From positions 1 to 64,000 of the forward strand of contig PLCO01000027.1 in the NCBI GenBank assembly GCA_003134815.1: a stretch of 64,000 bases of DNA, written 5' to 3'. Shown piece after piece: positions 28,324 to 36,723 of this stretch; position 1 is the stretch's first letter, and each line of letters starts with the position of its first letter. The notes beneath the pieces were generated by a model. It ran no database searches and had not been told where the DNA came from. It worked only from the letters and a program-made list of their open reading frames with translations. This DNA is from Acidobacteriaceae bacterium. Its GTDB lineage: Bacteria; Acidobacteriota; Terriglobia; Terriglobales; Acidobacteriaceae. A program made the position numbers and the translations under genes.

Positions 28324-29379
28324 ATGAAGCGTGTCTTGTTCGTAGTTCTTTCACTTCTTGCGACGCCGTCGCTGTTTGCCGACGCAGGCTCGCGGCTCAT
28401 CCCGGCGGGCGCGCTGGTGTCGTGCACAACCGGTGACGGGAAAATTTCTTCAATGACGACCGCTGTGGGCGACCCAATTCTGTGCAAGGTGCAGTTCCGG
28501 CGCGGCGACTTCATGCTGCCCTACGGGAGCTACCTGGGCGGAGAGTTCGCCGACTCCAAGGATCCGGGGCATTTTGTGGGCAAGGGCTGGATGGAGCTGG
28601 ATTTCGACCGGCTGTACGTGGGCGATACGGTGATTCCGATTAGCGCGAAGGTAGCGGACGTGCCGGGGTACAAGATCGATGCGCAGGGGCACATTCTGGG
28701 CAAGGGGCACGCTGTTCGCGACACGGTTCTCTGGATGATTCCTGTGTTGTGGCCGATTGATCTGATTAATTTGCCACGGCGCGGACCGAGACCGACGCTG
28801 AAGTCGGAGACGACGCTGACGCTGCGGATGATGGACGACATTCAGGTGCCTGTTGTGCCGGAGCCGCAGCGCGATCCTTATGGACTGTACCAGCGCGGGC
28901 CGCAATCGTATGCGCCGCAGCCTCCGCCGCCGACGGAGACGCCGGATCAGGGACCTCAGCAGTCGTATGCGCCCGAGCAGCCTGCACAGGAAGAGCAGCC
29001 TCCGGCGATGGCTTACGCGCCGCCCGTGGAGTATCAGGCACCCATAGCCTACGCAGCACCCATAGCGTATGCGCCGCCGGTGGTAGTGGCGACCTATCCG
29101 AGCGTGATGCCTTATGTGGGAGTAGCGATCAGGCCGCGGGTTGGAGGGTACGGCTACGGGTACAGGTACGGTTATGGGCCGAGGTCGTATGTTGGTGGGC
29201 CTGTAGCGCGCGGGTATGGATATGCTCCGCGAGGGTATGCGCCGACTGTCCGACCGTACGGATATGGATATACCGGGCGCGGATATGTGGGCGGCGGCTA
29301 TGCGGCACACGGGTCGATGATGACGACGGGGTTTGTGGCTCGCGGCGGATTCGCTGTGAGAGGCGGACAAGCGCGGTAA
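28324..29379 (+). CDS. Exported protein with Pro/Gln-rich and Gly/Tyr-rich C-terminus
   Basis: 351 residues with a signal peptide ('RVLFVVLSLLATPSLFADA'). Residues 25-190 form a beta-rich domain ('LIPAGALVSCTTGDGKISS', 'FRRGDFMLPYGSYLGGEF', 'DRLYVGDTVIPISAKVADV') like those in secreted proteins that hold a surface or envelope compound. After about residue 195 come Pro/Gln-rich and Ala/Pro repeats ('PIAYAAPIAYAPP') and then a Gly/Tyr/Arg-rich tail ('YGYGYRYGYGPRSY'). The tail resembles low-complexity sticky or adhesive sequences. ATG 28324 has GGAGG nine bases upstream. No family recognised. Confidence 0.78.
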   Translation: MKRVLFVVLSLLATPSLFADAGSRLIPAGALVSCTTGDGKISSMTTAVGDPILCKVQFRRGDFMLPYGSYLGGEFADSKDPGHFVGKGWMELDFDRLYVGDTVIPISAKVADVPGYKIDAQGHILGKGHAVRDTVLWMIPVLWPIDLINLPRRGPRPTLKSETTLTLRMMDDIQVPVVPEPQRDPYGLYQRGPQSYAPQPPPPTETPDQGPQQSYAPEQPAQEEQPPAMAYAPPVEYQAPIAYAAPIAYAPPVVVATYPSVMPYVGVAIRPRVGGYGYGYRYGYGPRSYVGGPVARGYGYAPRGYAPTVRPYGYGYTGRGYVGGGYAAHGSMMTTGFVARGGFAVRGGQAR

Positions 29380-29719
29380 ACGCGTAAGCGCGGACGGATA
29401 CCAAGAAGAATGCGGCCGGAGCGGGGCGACCGGAGCGGAACTGTGCAATTCGCAGCTTCGCTTCGTTTTTTTGATTTGTGCGGCGGACGCGGAAGGACGC
29501 AGGGATCCAGGTTTGTGATGAACTGACAAACCAAAGGCGCGTTGGCGAGGCAGTAGAGCAGTGACCGGCGCGTTATGGAGTTGGCTGGCCGGCGGGGCTG
29601 ATACGTTCACTAAGAACAAGCGATGATTGCGGGATGCGCGTGGACGCCGCAACCGACAAGACTTCCGCACATGACGATGTGATCGACATGACGGAAGGAG
29701 GCGCTGCGGGTCAGGGCGC
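29380..29719. other. Intergenic region, nothing recognised
   Basis: 340 bases between the exported Gly/Tyr-rich protein and the end of the methyltransferase gene, which converge here. I see no gene, no strong hairpin and no repeat that I can support. Confidence 0.4.
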
Positions 29720-30451
29720 TCATGGCGTTTTTATCCGGCTGACGCAAAGACGCCCCGGTTTTGACGGCTGGATGGAGAAGGAGTCGGGGTTGAGGCCGGC
29801 GGCGGCGCACATTCGTCGCCAGTCCTCAGGAATGAACGAGCGAGCGATGGAGACAGGGCCATCGTGCTGCACGAAACGATGAAGGCCGGCAAGTTTTGAG
29901 AAGATGCGAAGGAGATGATAGGGAACCGCGGCGCGAGAGAGATCGTTGACGAACCAGCCGAGCTCGGCGTGGAGTTCCATCCATTTAAGAAAACGGATCA
30001 CGTCAGGCTCAGCGAGGTGGTGGGTGAAGAGTGAACTGACGACGAGGTGAATCGGCTTGTCAGGCTGCCAGGAAAAGATGTCGGCTGCGACCCAGCGGAT
30101 TGCGCTTGCCGGCGGAGTGGCTTCCGCGGCGATGGCGACGGCGTCGGGATTAAGGTCGATGCCAGTGAGTTCAACGGCAACACCACGAGCGCGAGCCCAG
30201 CGCTCGACGCGGCGGAGGGCATCGCCGTAGCCGCAGGCGACGTCAACGATGTGAAGGGGCTTGATCGCGAGAGCTGCGGAGATGGAATCGAGCCAACGCA
30301 ACAGTGGGCTGTAACCGAGGAACCAGCGATTGAGTCGCGCAAGGTCGCGGAGGCAGGCGCGGAGCTCGTCGCGGGAGCAGGGCGCATCCATTTGTTCGGT
30401 GAGTTCGGCGACGTCGGCGCGATGACGGAGATCGATCACGTCAGACGGCAT
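29720..30451 (-). CDS. Class I SAM-dependent methyltransferase, partner of the type III PKS
   Basis: 243 residues. The SAM-binding glycine motif is 'VDVACGYGDAL', followed by an acidic 'TGIDLNPDAVAIA' and 'VAADIFSW'. 'DLSRAAVPYHLLRIF' and 'GPVSIARSF' are recalled from methyltransferases found beside bacterial type III polyketide synthases. It overlaps the end of the synthase gene by 11 bases, so translation is coupled and its substrate is probably the polyketide product. In many bacteria an FAD-dependent reductase completes the set; it is absent here. Confidence 0.87.
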   Translation of the reverse strand: MPSDVIDLRHRADVAELTEQMDAPCSRDELRACLRDLARLNRWFLGYSPLLRWLDSISAALAIKPLHIVDVACGYGDALRRVERWARARGVAVELTGIDLNPDAVAIAAEATPPASAIRWVAADIFSWQPDKPIHLVVSSLFTHHLAEPDVIRFLKWMELHAELGWFVNDLSRAAVPYHLLRIFSKLAGLHRFVQHDGPVSIARSFIPEDWRRMCAAAGLNPDSFSIQPSKPGRLCVSRIKTP

Positions 30452-31511
30452 GGAACATCATGGTTTCAGCAGTGACGCCGGGGCCGAAGGACATGGCGCA
30501 GCCGAGTTGGCCGGATTGGGCGCGCTGCATAAGCCGCTGGAGAACGAACATGACGGACGCCGACGACATGTTGCCGTAGTTGAGAAGAATGTTGCGCGAA
30601 TCGGCGAGCGCTTCCGGCGGAAGCGCAAGGCCCTGTTCCGTGGCATCGAGGATGGTGCGGCCGCCGGGATGGACGGCCCAGAGATCGATCGAAGAGAAAT
30701 CATGGCCCTGGGTGATTCTGGTGCCTGCATCGGCAAGTCCGCCGCGCAACTTGCCCGGAACCTTGCCGGAGAGATGCATGTCGAATCCCTGCTCGCCGAT
30801 GCGCCAGGTGATCAAGTGACTGGTGCAGGAGAGATTGACGGCGAGAAAGCTGTCGATGGCGAAACCGGAGGGCTGCGCGGTGACGAGATAGGCGGCGCAG
30901 CCATCGGCAAAGACCGTGAAGGCGAGCAGTTGCTCGATGTCCTCGGTCTCCTGCATATGCAGGGAGCAGAGCTCGAGACTGAGAAGAAGAACCCTGGCAT
31001 CGGGCTCGGAGCGAACGATGTGACGAGCAGTCTTGAGCGCGTTGATGGCCGCATAGCAGCCCATGAAGCCGATGAAGGTGCGCTCGACTGAGGGGTTAAG
31101 GCCGAGAATCTCGACGGCTTCGTAGTCGAGCCCCGGTGCGTAGAGGCCGGTGCAGCAGGTGACGATGACGTGGGTGATGCTCTGGCGTTCCTTGTGAGAG
31201 AGTGCGAGCTTCAGGAGGGCGCAGCGGGCAAGTTGAGGAGCAAACTGCTGAAAGGCCTGCATGCGTCGCCCGGTGGAAGGGAAGTGACCCCGCACGAAGA
31301 GCGCGTCTTCATCCTGCACTACGCCAGCCTGAGAGACGATGGGCTTGAGGAAAGAGTAACGGTGCTCGATGGCGGCGAGACGAACCATGCGGCGATAAAG
31401 ATTGCGAGGCGTGCCTTCGGGCAGGAGGCTCTCCGCGAAGGGGATGAAGGCCTTGTGAATGTCGTGCGGCGGGACTGCCGTGGCGATGCGGTTGATATAG
31501 GCGGTCGTCAG
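30441..31511 (-). CDS. Type III polyketide synthase (chalcone/stilbene synthase family)
   Basis: 356 residues if translation begins at CTG 31511. It condenses malonyl-CoA units on an acyl starter to form pyrones or phenolic rings. The catalytic triad is intact: C152 in 'GFMGCYAA', H281 in 'WAVHPGGRT' and N314 in 'NYGNMSSAS'. The first ATG in frame (31388) would cut off 41 residues that clearly belong to the family ('TAYINRIATAVPPHDIH', 'PRNLYRRM'). No ATG, GTG or TTG lies in frame at the right place. CTG 31511 has GGAGGAG four bases upstream. A GTG nearby is out of frame and meets TGA at once, so a one-base error or frameshift is the alternative. Confidence 0.88.
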   Translation of the reverse strand: MTTAYINRIATAVPPHDIHKAFIPFAESLLPEGTPRNLYRRMVRLAAIEHRYSFLKPIVSQAGVVQDEDALFVRGHFPSTGRRMQAFQQFAPQLARCALLKLALSHKERQSITHVIVTCCTGLYAPGLDYEAVEILGLNPSVERTFIGFMGCYAAINALKTARHIVRSEPDARVLLLSLELCSLHMQETEDIEQLLAFTVFADGCAAYLVTAQPSGFAIDSFLAVNLSCTSHLITWRIGEQGFDMHLSGKVPGKLRGGLADAGTRITQGHDFSSIDLWAVHPGGRTILDATEQGLALPPEALADSRNILLNYGNMSSASVMFVLQRLMQRAQSGQLGCAMSFGPGVTAETMMFHAV

Positions 31512-31633
31512 GGCACTCCTCCGGGAGTCCGGGTTTCTTACTCTCTTTGGACAGCATATCGCGCGAAATGGTGCGAGGTTGCAACCGCCGCGTCATTGAA
31601 TTGCAATTATTACGGCGTTTTGTGAAATCGAGC

Positions 31634-32689
31634 TCATGCTTCCGGTTTGGAAGGCGCAGCCGTGGAGCCGCGGACGACAAGACTCGTGGAGACGAGGAAC
31701 TCGCGTTGCATGCGGGGATTGCCGGAATCCTCGAGTTGGGCGCGGAGAGCATCGAAGGCGGCGTGCGCGAGATCGGCGCGGGAAAGCCGAATGGTGGTGA
31801 GCGGGGGCAGAGTGAATTCAGCAAAATCGATGTCATCGAGGCCAATAACGGACAGATCCTGCGGCACGCGAAGATTTTTCATATAGGCGGCGCGAAGAAC
31901 GCCGATGGCGGTCATGTCATTGGAACAGACGATGGCGGTGGGTTGAGCAGTGAGCTTGCTTAACTGTTCGAAACCCGCGACGCCTCCCTTGAGAGTGTGG
32001 TCGCACTCGATGATCCACTTTTTTTGCAGTTGCAGCCCTGCGGACTGTATGGCGGCGCGAAAATCGTTTTCGCGCGTGATTGCCGAGTGCAGGCTGTGCG
32101 GCCCGGAGAGAAAAGCGATGGAGCGATGACCAAGCGATGCCAGATGCTGAATGGCCTGATGAATGCCGGTTGAGTAGTCGAGCAGAATGGTGCTGGCTTT
32201 CGGATCGTCAAGTTTGAACTCGGCCAGCACGATAGGCACGCCACGGTGCGTGATTTGATCGAGCACTGGTTCTTCCTCGCCAAAGGTCATGACGGCGACG
32301 CCGTCGGCCTTGCGCTCCAACATGCGGCGGGCGCAGGCGGCCAGTACGACAGGGTCGCTGTTGGTGGAGCTGACGAGGATTTCGTAACCATGGGCGACTG
32401 CGATTTCTTCGAATTTCTGGATGAGCTCGGGGAAGAATGGGTTGGTGATGTTTTCGACGATGATGCCGAGCAAGCGGCTTCGGCCGGAGACAAGTGTGCG
32501 CGCGTGCGTGTTAGGCAGGTAGTTGAGTTGCTTGATCGCCTGCCAGACTCGTTTGCTTAGGCGTTCGCTGACCAGCGAGGAGCCATTCATTGTTCGGGAG
32601 ACCGTGGCGATGGAGACCTTGGCTATGGCGGCAACAGCGCGAATGTCGGGAAGTTTCGCAGCGGTCTTGCGTTTTGATCTTCGAGGCAC
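31634..32689 (-). CDS. LacI-family transcriptional regulator
   Basis: 351 residues. The N-terminal helix-turn-helix 'DIRAVAAIAKVSIATVSRTMNG', the hinge 'LNYLPNTHARTLVSGRSRLLGI' and a periplasmic-binding-like core ('NPFFPELIQKFEEIA', 'AFLSGPHSLHSAITRENDFRAA', 'CSNDMTAIGVLRAAY', 'DDIDFAEFTLPPLTTIR') are all present. Such proteins usually repress sugar-use genes and respond to a sugar. It lies 89 bases downstream of the glycerate kinase gene on the same strand, which makes that gene a possible target, and upstream of the type III PKS gene. Effector unknown. Confidence 0.95.
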   Translation of the reverse strand: MPRRSKRKTAAKLPDIRAVAAIAKVSIATVSRTMNGSSLVSERLSKRVWQAIKQLNYLPNTHARTLVSGRSRLLGIIVENITNPFFPELIQKFEEIAVAHGYEILVSSTNSDPVVLAACARRMLERKADGVAVMTFGEEEPVLDQITHRGVPIVLAEFKLDDPKASTILLDYSTGIHQAIQHLASLGHRSIAFLSGPHSLHSAITRENDFRAAIQSAGLQLQKKWIIECDHTLKGGVAGFEQLSKLTAQPTAIVCSNDMTAIGVLRAAYMKNLRVPQDLSVIGLDDIDFAEFTLPPLTTIRLSRADLAHAAFDALRAQLEDSGNPRMQREFLVSTSLVVRGSTAAPSKPEA

Positions 32690-32778
32690 GAACCAATCCT
32701 AATGCAGCGAGACGGAGCAGAAAAGCGAAAATAATTCGATTTTCCACCGGAGATTCCGCAGATGGTACGCGAGCGATT

Positions 32779-34233
32779 TCAAGCGCTCTCGGAGATGAGC
32801 AGGCGCAGGTCACGGAGGTTTTGGCCAGTTGGGCCTGTGGCGACAGAGTCGCCGATGGCAGTGAAGAGAGGGCACGCATTGAATTCGGCGAGGGACTGCT
32901 CGGGATTGAAGCCGAAGGCTCGAGCGCGAGCGACGGTTGTGGGATCGGCGACGGCTCCCGCGGCTCGCGTATTGCCATCGATGCCATCGGAGCCTGCGCT
33001 CAGGACGGCAAGGTGTTCGCCGGGATGATTGGCAAGCTCAAGCGCGCAGGTCAGGGCGAATTGCTGATTGCGGCCTCCCGCGCCGGGCGCGCGCGTAAGG
33101 GTGACGGTGACTTCGCCAACGGAGATGAGGCAGAAGCGCTTGTGCTTCACGCGAAACGCGTGGAAGCGCTCCAGCAGATAGCGGGCTGCAGCCGCGTAGT
33201 CCCAGTCGTCGCAACTGTTGTCGACCACGACATGGTAGCCGGCTTGCTGAGCAAATTTGCGCGCGTTCTCGACCAGGTCGTGGCTGGAGAGGAGAATCTC
33301 GAAGACCGAATCGCGGAAGGCGGGGTCTTCTTCGCTCATGCTGGCCGCTGAGGTGATGCGACGCGGTCGAGCGGGATCGGTCCAGGGCATTTTGGGAAGG
33401 AACGAAGCACGCCAGCCTTTGTTGCCCGGCGACTCGGGCAGGTCTTCGCGCTCAAAGAAGGCGCGGATGGAAGGCGGCAGCCTGGGCGCGAGGTCGTATT
33501 TGGCGAGGAGCTCGCGCACGTCGGCCACGGTTGAGTGGTCAGGCGTGCTGGGACCGGAAGCGAGCGCGTCGAGCGTGCGCAATGGCACGTCAGGAACCAA
33601 CAGGCTGACCTTGAGCGCCTCCGGCGCGGCGATGGCGAGGCGACCACCCTTGACCGCGGAAAAATGCTTGCGGAGGGTGTTGATCTCATTGATGGGAGCT
33701 CCCGAGGCAAGCAGCAACTGATGAAAGACGATTGTCTCTTCGAGAGTGATCTCGGGGTCGAGGGGCAGGTCGAAGATAGCGGAGCCGCCACCGGAGATGA
33801 GAAAGAAAACAAGCGTGTCCTTACGGGCTTTGCGCAGGAGGGCGAGCGCGGCGCGCGCAGCGGCGAGGGAGTCCTGGTTGGGGAGAGGATGACCGCCTTC
33901 AAAGTAACGGATGCGCCAGTTGCGGACCGCGGGCATCTGGTTGGTGCAGCAAATACCGCGCAGGCCTTGGCGGCGATTCATGCGATCGAGCAGCACCTGA
34001 AGCATGGGGCCAGCTGCTTTGCCGATGGCAATGACGAAGATGCGCCTGTAAGCGGAAAGATCGATGACGTCGGGGCCGCTGCCATCGGGCATGAGCCGGC
34101 TCAGCTTGTGGCCCTCGAAACGCAAGCGGTGGTCAAAGGCGGAGGGGATGTCGCAGGCCTTGATTGCGCCGGTAAAGATCTCCGTGGCCGTGGTGTGCAT
34201 CACTTCGAGAGCAGCATCGCTGACCGGGGTCAT
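32779..34233 (-). CDS. Glycerate 2-kinase, MOFRL/GckA family
   Basis: 484 residues. It phosphorylates D-glycerate to 2-phosphoglycerate; the family was long annotated as hydroxypyruvate reductase (TtuD). Visible are 'FVIAIGKAAGPMLQVLLDRM', 'YFEGGHPLPNQDSLAAA', 'VFFLISGGGSAIFDLP' (nucleotide loop), 'INTLRKHFSAVKGGRLA', and in the C-terminal MOFRL domain 'GAGGRNQQFALTCALE', 'AGSDGIDGNTRAAGA' and 'TGPTGQNLRDLRLLI'. All expected motifs are intact. The gene is divergent from the M20 peptidase and followed by the LacI regulator. Confidence 0.93.
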   Translation of the reverse strand: MTPVSDAALEVMHTTATEIFTGAIKACDIPSAFDHRLRFEGHKLSRLMPDGSGPDVIDLSAYRRIFVIAIGKAAGPMLQVLLDRMNRRQGLRGICCTNQMPAVRNWRIRYFEGGHPLPNQDSLAAARAALALLRKARKDTLVFFLISGGGSAIFDLPLDPEITLEETIVFHQLLLASGAPINEINTLRKHFSAVKGGRLAIAAPEALKVSLLVPDVPLRTLDALASGPSTPDHSTVADVRELLAKYDLAPRLPPSIRAFFEREDLPESPGNKGWRASFLPKMPWTDPARPRRITSAASMSEEDPAFRDSVFEILLSSHDLVENARKFAQQAGYHVVVDNSCDDWDYAAAARYLLERFHAFRVKHKRFCLISVGEVTVTLTRAPGAGGRNQQFALTCALELANHPGEHLAVLSAGSDGIDGNTRAAGAVADPTTVARARAFGFNPEQSLAEFNACPLFTAIGDSVATGPTGQNLRDLRLLISESA

Positions 34234-34375
34234 GGCAGCAGCTCCTTGAGGTGGGCAGCGACGGTGGGATGTGTCTCAATAAAGATAGATACGAAAGCGA
34301 AAATCATACTACTCCTGATTTTACGCCGAACCGGGAGATGGTGGGCGCCGGGCGCTACGGTATTCTGGCAGCATC

Positions 34376-35419
34376 ATGAACGATTCTTCGAATTTGCTTC
34401 CTTTTGACCCGATTGGGCTGACGCGCCAGTTATGCGAGATCGAATCGACGACCTACCACGAGGGCGCGGTGGGCGATTTTCTTGCGGAATTTCTTGAGGG
34501 GCGCGGTTGGGAAGTGGAGAAAACGGCGGTGGTGCAGCCGGTGGAGAGCGCGAGCGCCGGGCCGCGCTGGAATGTATATGGCGGGCCGGCAGGGAAAACG
34601 CCGGATCTGGTTTTCTCGACGCATATGGACACTGTGCCGCCGTACATCCCATTCAGCGAGGATGCGGAGTGTATGTATGGTCGCGGAGTTTCGGATGCGA
34701 AGGGAATTATCGCGGCGCAGGTTGCGGCGGCGGAAGTGCTGAGGATCGCAGGGTTTCGGGTTGGATTGTTGTTTGTGAGCGGCGAAGAGCGCGACTCGGC
34801 CGGGGCGAAGGCGGCGAACCTGAAGCCGAAGGGCAGCCGGTTCCTGATCAATGGCGAGCCGACGGATAATCGAGTTGCGCTGGCTTCAAAGGGTGCGCTG
34901 CGCGTGGTGTTTCGCGCGACGGGCAAGATGGCGCACTCGGCGTATCCGGAGCTGGGCGAAAGCGCGGTACACAAGCTGGTGCAAGTGTTGGCGAAGCTGC
35001 TGGAACTGGAACTGCCGGTGACCGAGGATGTGGGGCCGAGCACGCTGAATATCGGCCAGATTCATGGCGGCCACGCGCCGAATGTGATCGCGGACAAGGC
35101 CGAGGCGCAGGTGCTGGTGCGGCTGGTTGGGGACTCCGCGCCGGTGAAGGCCGCAATGCTGGAGGCAGCGAAAGGACTGGCGGAAGTGGATTTCACGCTG
35201 GAGATTCCTTTTGCGCGCTTACGCGCGCCAGCGGGATTGCCGACGATGGTGGCGAAGTTCACGACGGATATTCCGCAACTGAGCAATTGGGGCCAGCCGA
35301 TGCTGCTGGGGCCCGGCAGCATTCACGTGGCGCACACGCCGTTTGAGAAGCTGGCGAAGAAGGAGTTGCTGGAGGCTGTGGAACTGTACGTCGAAGTGGC
35401 GAAGCAATTGCTGGGATGA
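34376..35419 (+). CDS. M20-family metallopeptidase (ArgE/DapE/Acy1-like)
   Basis: 347 residues. The dizinc ligands are visible: His and Asp in 'FSTHMDTVPP', Asp in 'GRGVSDAKGI', the Glu pair in 'VSGEERDSAG', Glu in 'INGEPTDNR' and His near the C-terminus in 'HVAHTPFEK'. The lid domain lies in the middle ('GKMAHSAYPELGESAVHKLV'). The family hydrolyses N-acyl amino acids or small peptides. The substrate cannot be chosen among acetylornithine, succinyl-diaminopimelate and others. It stands alone between divergent and convergent neighbours. Confidence 0.9.
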   Translation: MNDSSNLLPFDPIGLTRQLCEIESTTYHEGAVGDFLAEFLEGRGWEVEKTAVVQPVESASAGPRWNVYGGPAGKTPDLVFSTHMDTVPPYIPFSEDAECMYGRGVSDAKGIIAAQVAAAEVLRIAGFRVGLLFVSGEERDSAGAKAANLKPKGSRFLINGEPTDNRVALASKGALRVVFRATGKMAHSAYPELGESAVHKLVQVLAKLLELELPVTEDVGPSTLNIGQIHGGHAPNVIADKAEAQVLVRLVGDSAPVKAAMLEAAKGLAEVDFTLEIPFARLRAPAGLPTMVAKFTTDIPQLSNWGQPMLLGPGSIHVAHTPFEKLAKKELLEAVELYVEVAKQLLG

Positions 35420-35468
35420 AGGGCCTGGCGTCCAGTGGTTCGCGGTGTGTTTTTTGCCGGAATCGCTG

Positions 35469-36716
35469 TCAGGGGCGGGCTTTCGCCGTTGTAGCCGGCG
35501 GAGTGCGGAGGGCGAAGTCCGCGTCAGAAGAGCTGCGGTTCATGACAGGATGCTGATGCATGCCCTGTGAGGAGACGCTTTTCGAAACCTGCTGCGCCAC
35601 CGAAGCATAGACCTGGCTTAAAGGGGTCTCGCCTTTGCCGGTCTTGAGAACCTGAAGCAGGTAGTAGGTAAAGTAGCCGTGTTTGAGCTGGCTGCTTTCA
35701 AGCGACTCCTCGTTGACCTCGCTGGCGGCCATGACGATGCGGCCGGTTCCATCGGCCATATGCGTGAGCATTGCGCCAGAGGGAGCGGTGTTGGCGAGCG
35801 CGGAAGGTTGCGATCCGTTGCCGGCCGCGCCACCGCTGTAGCAGGTGTCGAGGAAAACTGCGGTGCGGAGGGCCTTCATGCGCGTGGAAACGGCGTTGGC
35901 CAGCTCGACCATGGGATACGCCGTGGCGTAGAGCGCGTCCTCGTCGAGTTTGCCGCCTGAATAGACTTCAGTGTCGTACGTGACGAGGTAGTTTGCGCCG
36001 CCCGCGGAGTCCGTGGTGCGCGGCGTGCCGTGCGTGGCGATATAAATTACGACCAGATCATTAGGCTCGGCGTGGCGCGCGATCCAGTTTAGCTCTTCCT
36101 TGATGTTCTTGGTGGTGGCCTGATCGTCGGTGAGGACGTGAACGTTGTCGGCTGGGAAACCGCCGATTGATGGGTCTTTGAGCGCGGCGGCAAAGGCGGT
36201 GGCGTCACTGCCGGTGTAGTTGAGCTGCGGAATCTGCGCATCAGTAAAGTGTCCGATACCCACGACGAGCGCCCACTTCTGCTGCACGGGGCCAGGCTTA
36301 ACAGGCGGGGCGACGGGCACTGGAGTTTCCACTCCCTCAGCCTCGATGCCGCGAGAGGCGGGAGTAGAAAGGACGAGCGGGTCCAGACCTTGATCGAGCG
36401 CATCAGAGCCGTTGAAGCGCGCCTTGCCCAAGGCGTAATCGGCGAGAGCCTGATGGCCTAGACGCTTTTCAACGAGACTGCGGTAGTACCATGCGTCGCC
36501 GAGTTCGGGGCATTCGCTGAGCGCAGACTTGAGAAGTTCAAGCGCGTCCGAAAATGCCTTGCTGTCGCTTTGCGGAGTGATTTGCTCGAGCGCCTGGACG
36601 ATGAGGTCCCGTCCGGCCCCGCAGCGAATTCCCTGAGCGCGCGCGCACGGAGATGCGATCAGCGTTGCGGCGAGCAACGCCAGAGAAGCAAGAATCGATC
36701 TGCTGCGGGAGTTCAT
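35469..36716 (-). CDS. Exported caspase-fold (C14) peptidase, short form
   Basis: 415 residues. A signal peptide ('ILASLALLAATLIASPCARAQ') is followed by a TPR-like helical region at about 35-100 ('ALELLKSALSECPELGDAWYYRSL') and a Pro-rich linker. A caspase domain starts at 'KWALVVGIGHFTDAQIPQLNY'. The catalytic dyad is H229 in 'IYIATHGTP' and C292 in 'FLDTCYSGG'. 'ASEVNEESLESSQLKHGYFTYYLL' is typical of the C-terminal half of bacterial caspases. It is predicted to act in the periplasm or outside. It is last in a four-gene minus-strand block and starts seven bases after the repeat-protein stop, so the two are co-translated. Substrate unknown. Confidence 0.88.
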   Translation of the reverse strand: MNSRSRSILASLALLAATLIASPCARAQGIRCGAGRDLIVQALEQITPQSDSKAFSDALELLKSALSECPELGDAWYYRSLVEKRLGHQALADYALGKARFNGSDALDQGLDPLVLSTPASRGIEAEGVETPVPVAPPVKPGPVQQKWALVVGIGHFTDAQIPQLNYTGSDATAFAAALKDPSIGGFPADNVHVLTDDQATTKNIKEELNWIARHAEPNDLVVIYIATHGTPRTTDSAGGANYLVTYDTEVYSGGKLDEDALYATAYPMVELANAVSTRMKALRTAVFLDTCYSGGAAGNGSQPSALANTAPSGAMLTHMADGTGRIVMAASEVNEESLESSQLKHGYFTYYLLQVLKTGKGETPLSQVYASVAQQVSKSVSSQGMHQHPVMNRSSSDADFALRTPPATTAKARP

Positions 36717-36723
36717 TTTTGAG

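Noticed and set aside
32776-32792. AGCGCT palindrome at the glycerate kinase stop codon as a LacI-type operator
   Set aside because: Only six bases are symmetric, and the sequence is largely fixed by the coding end of the gene; too weak to call.
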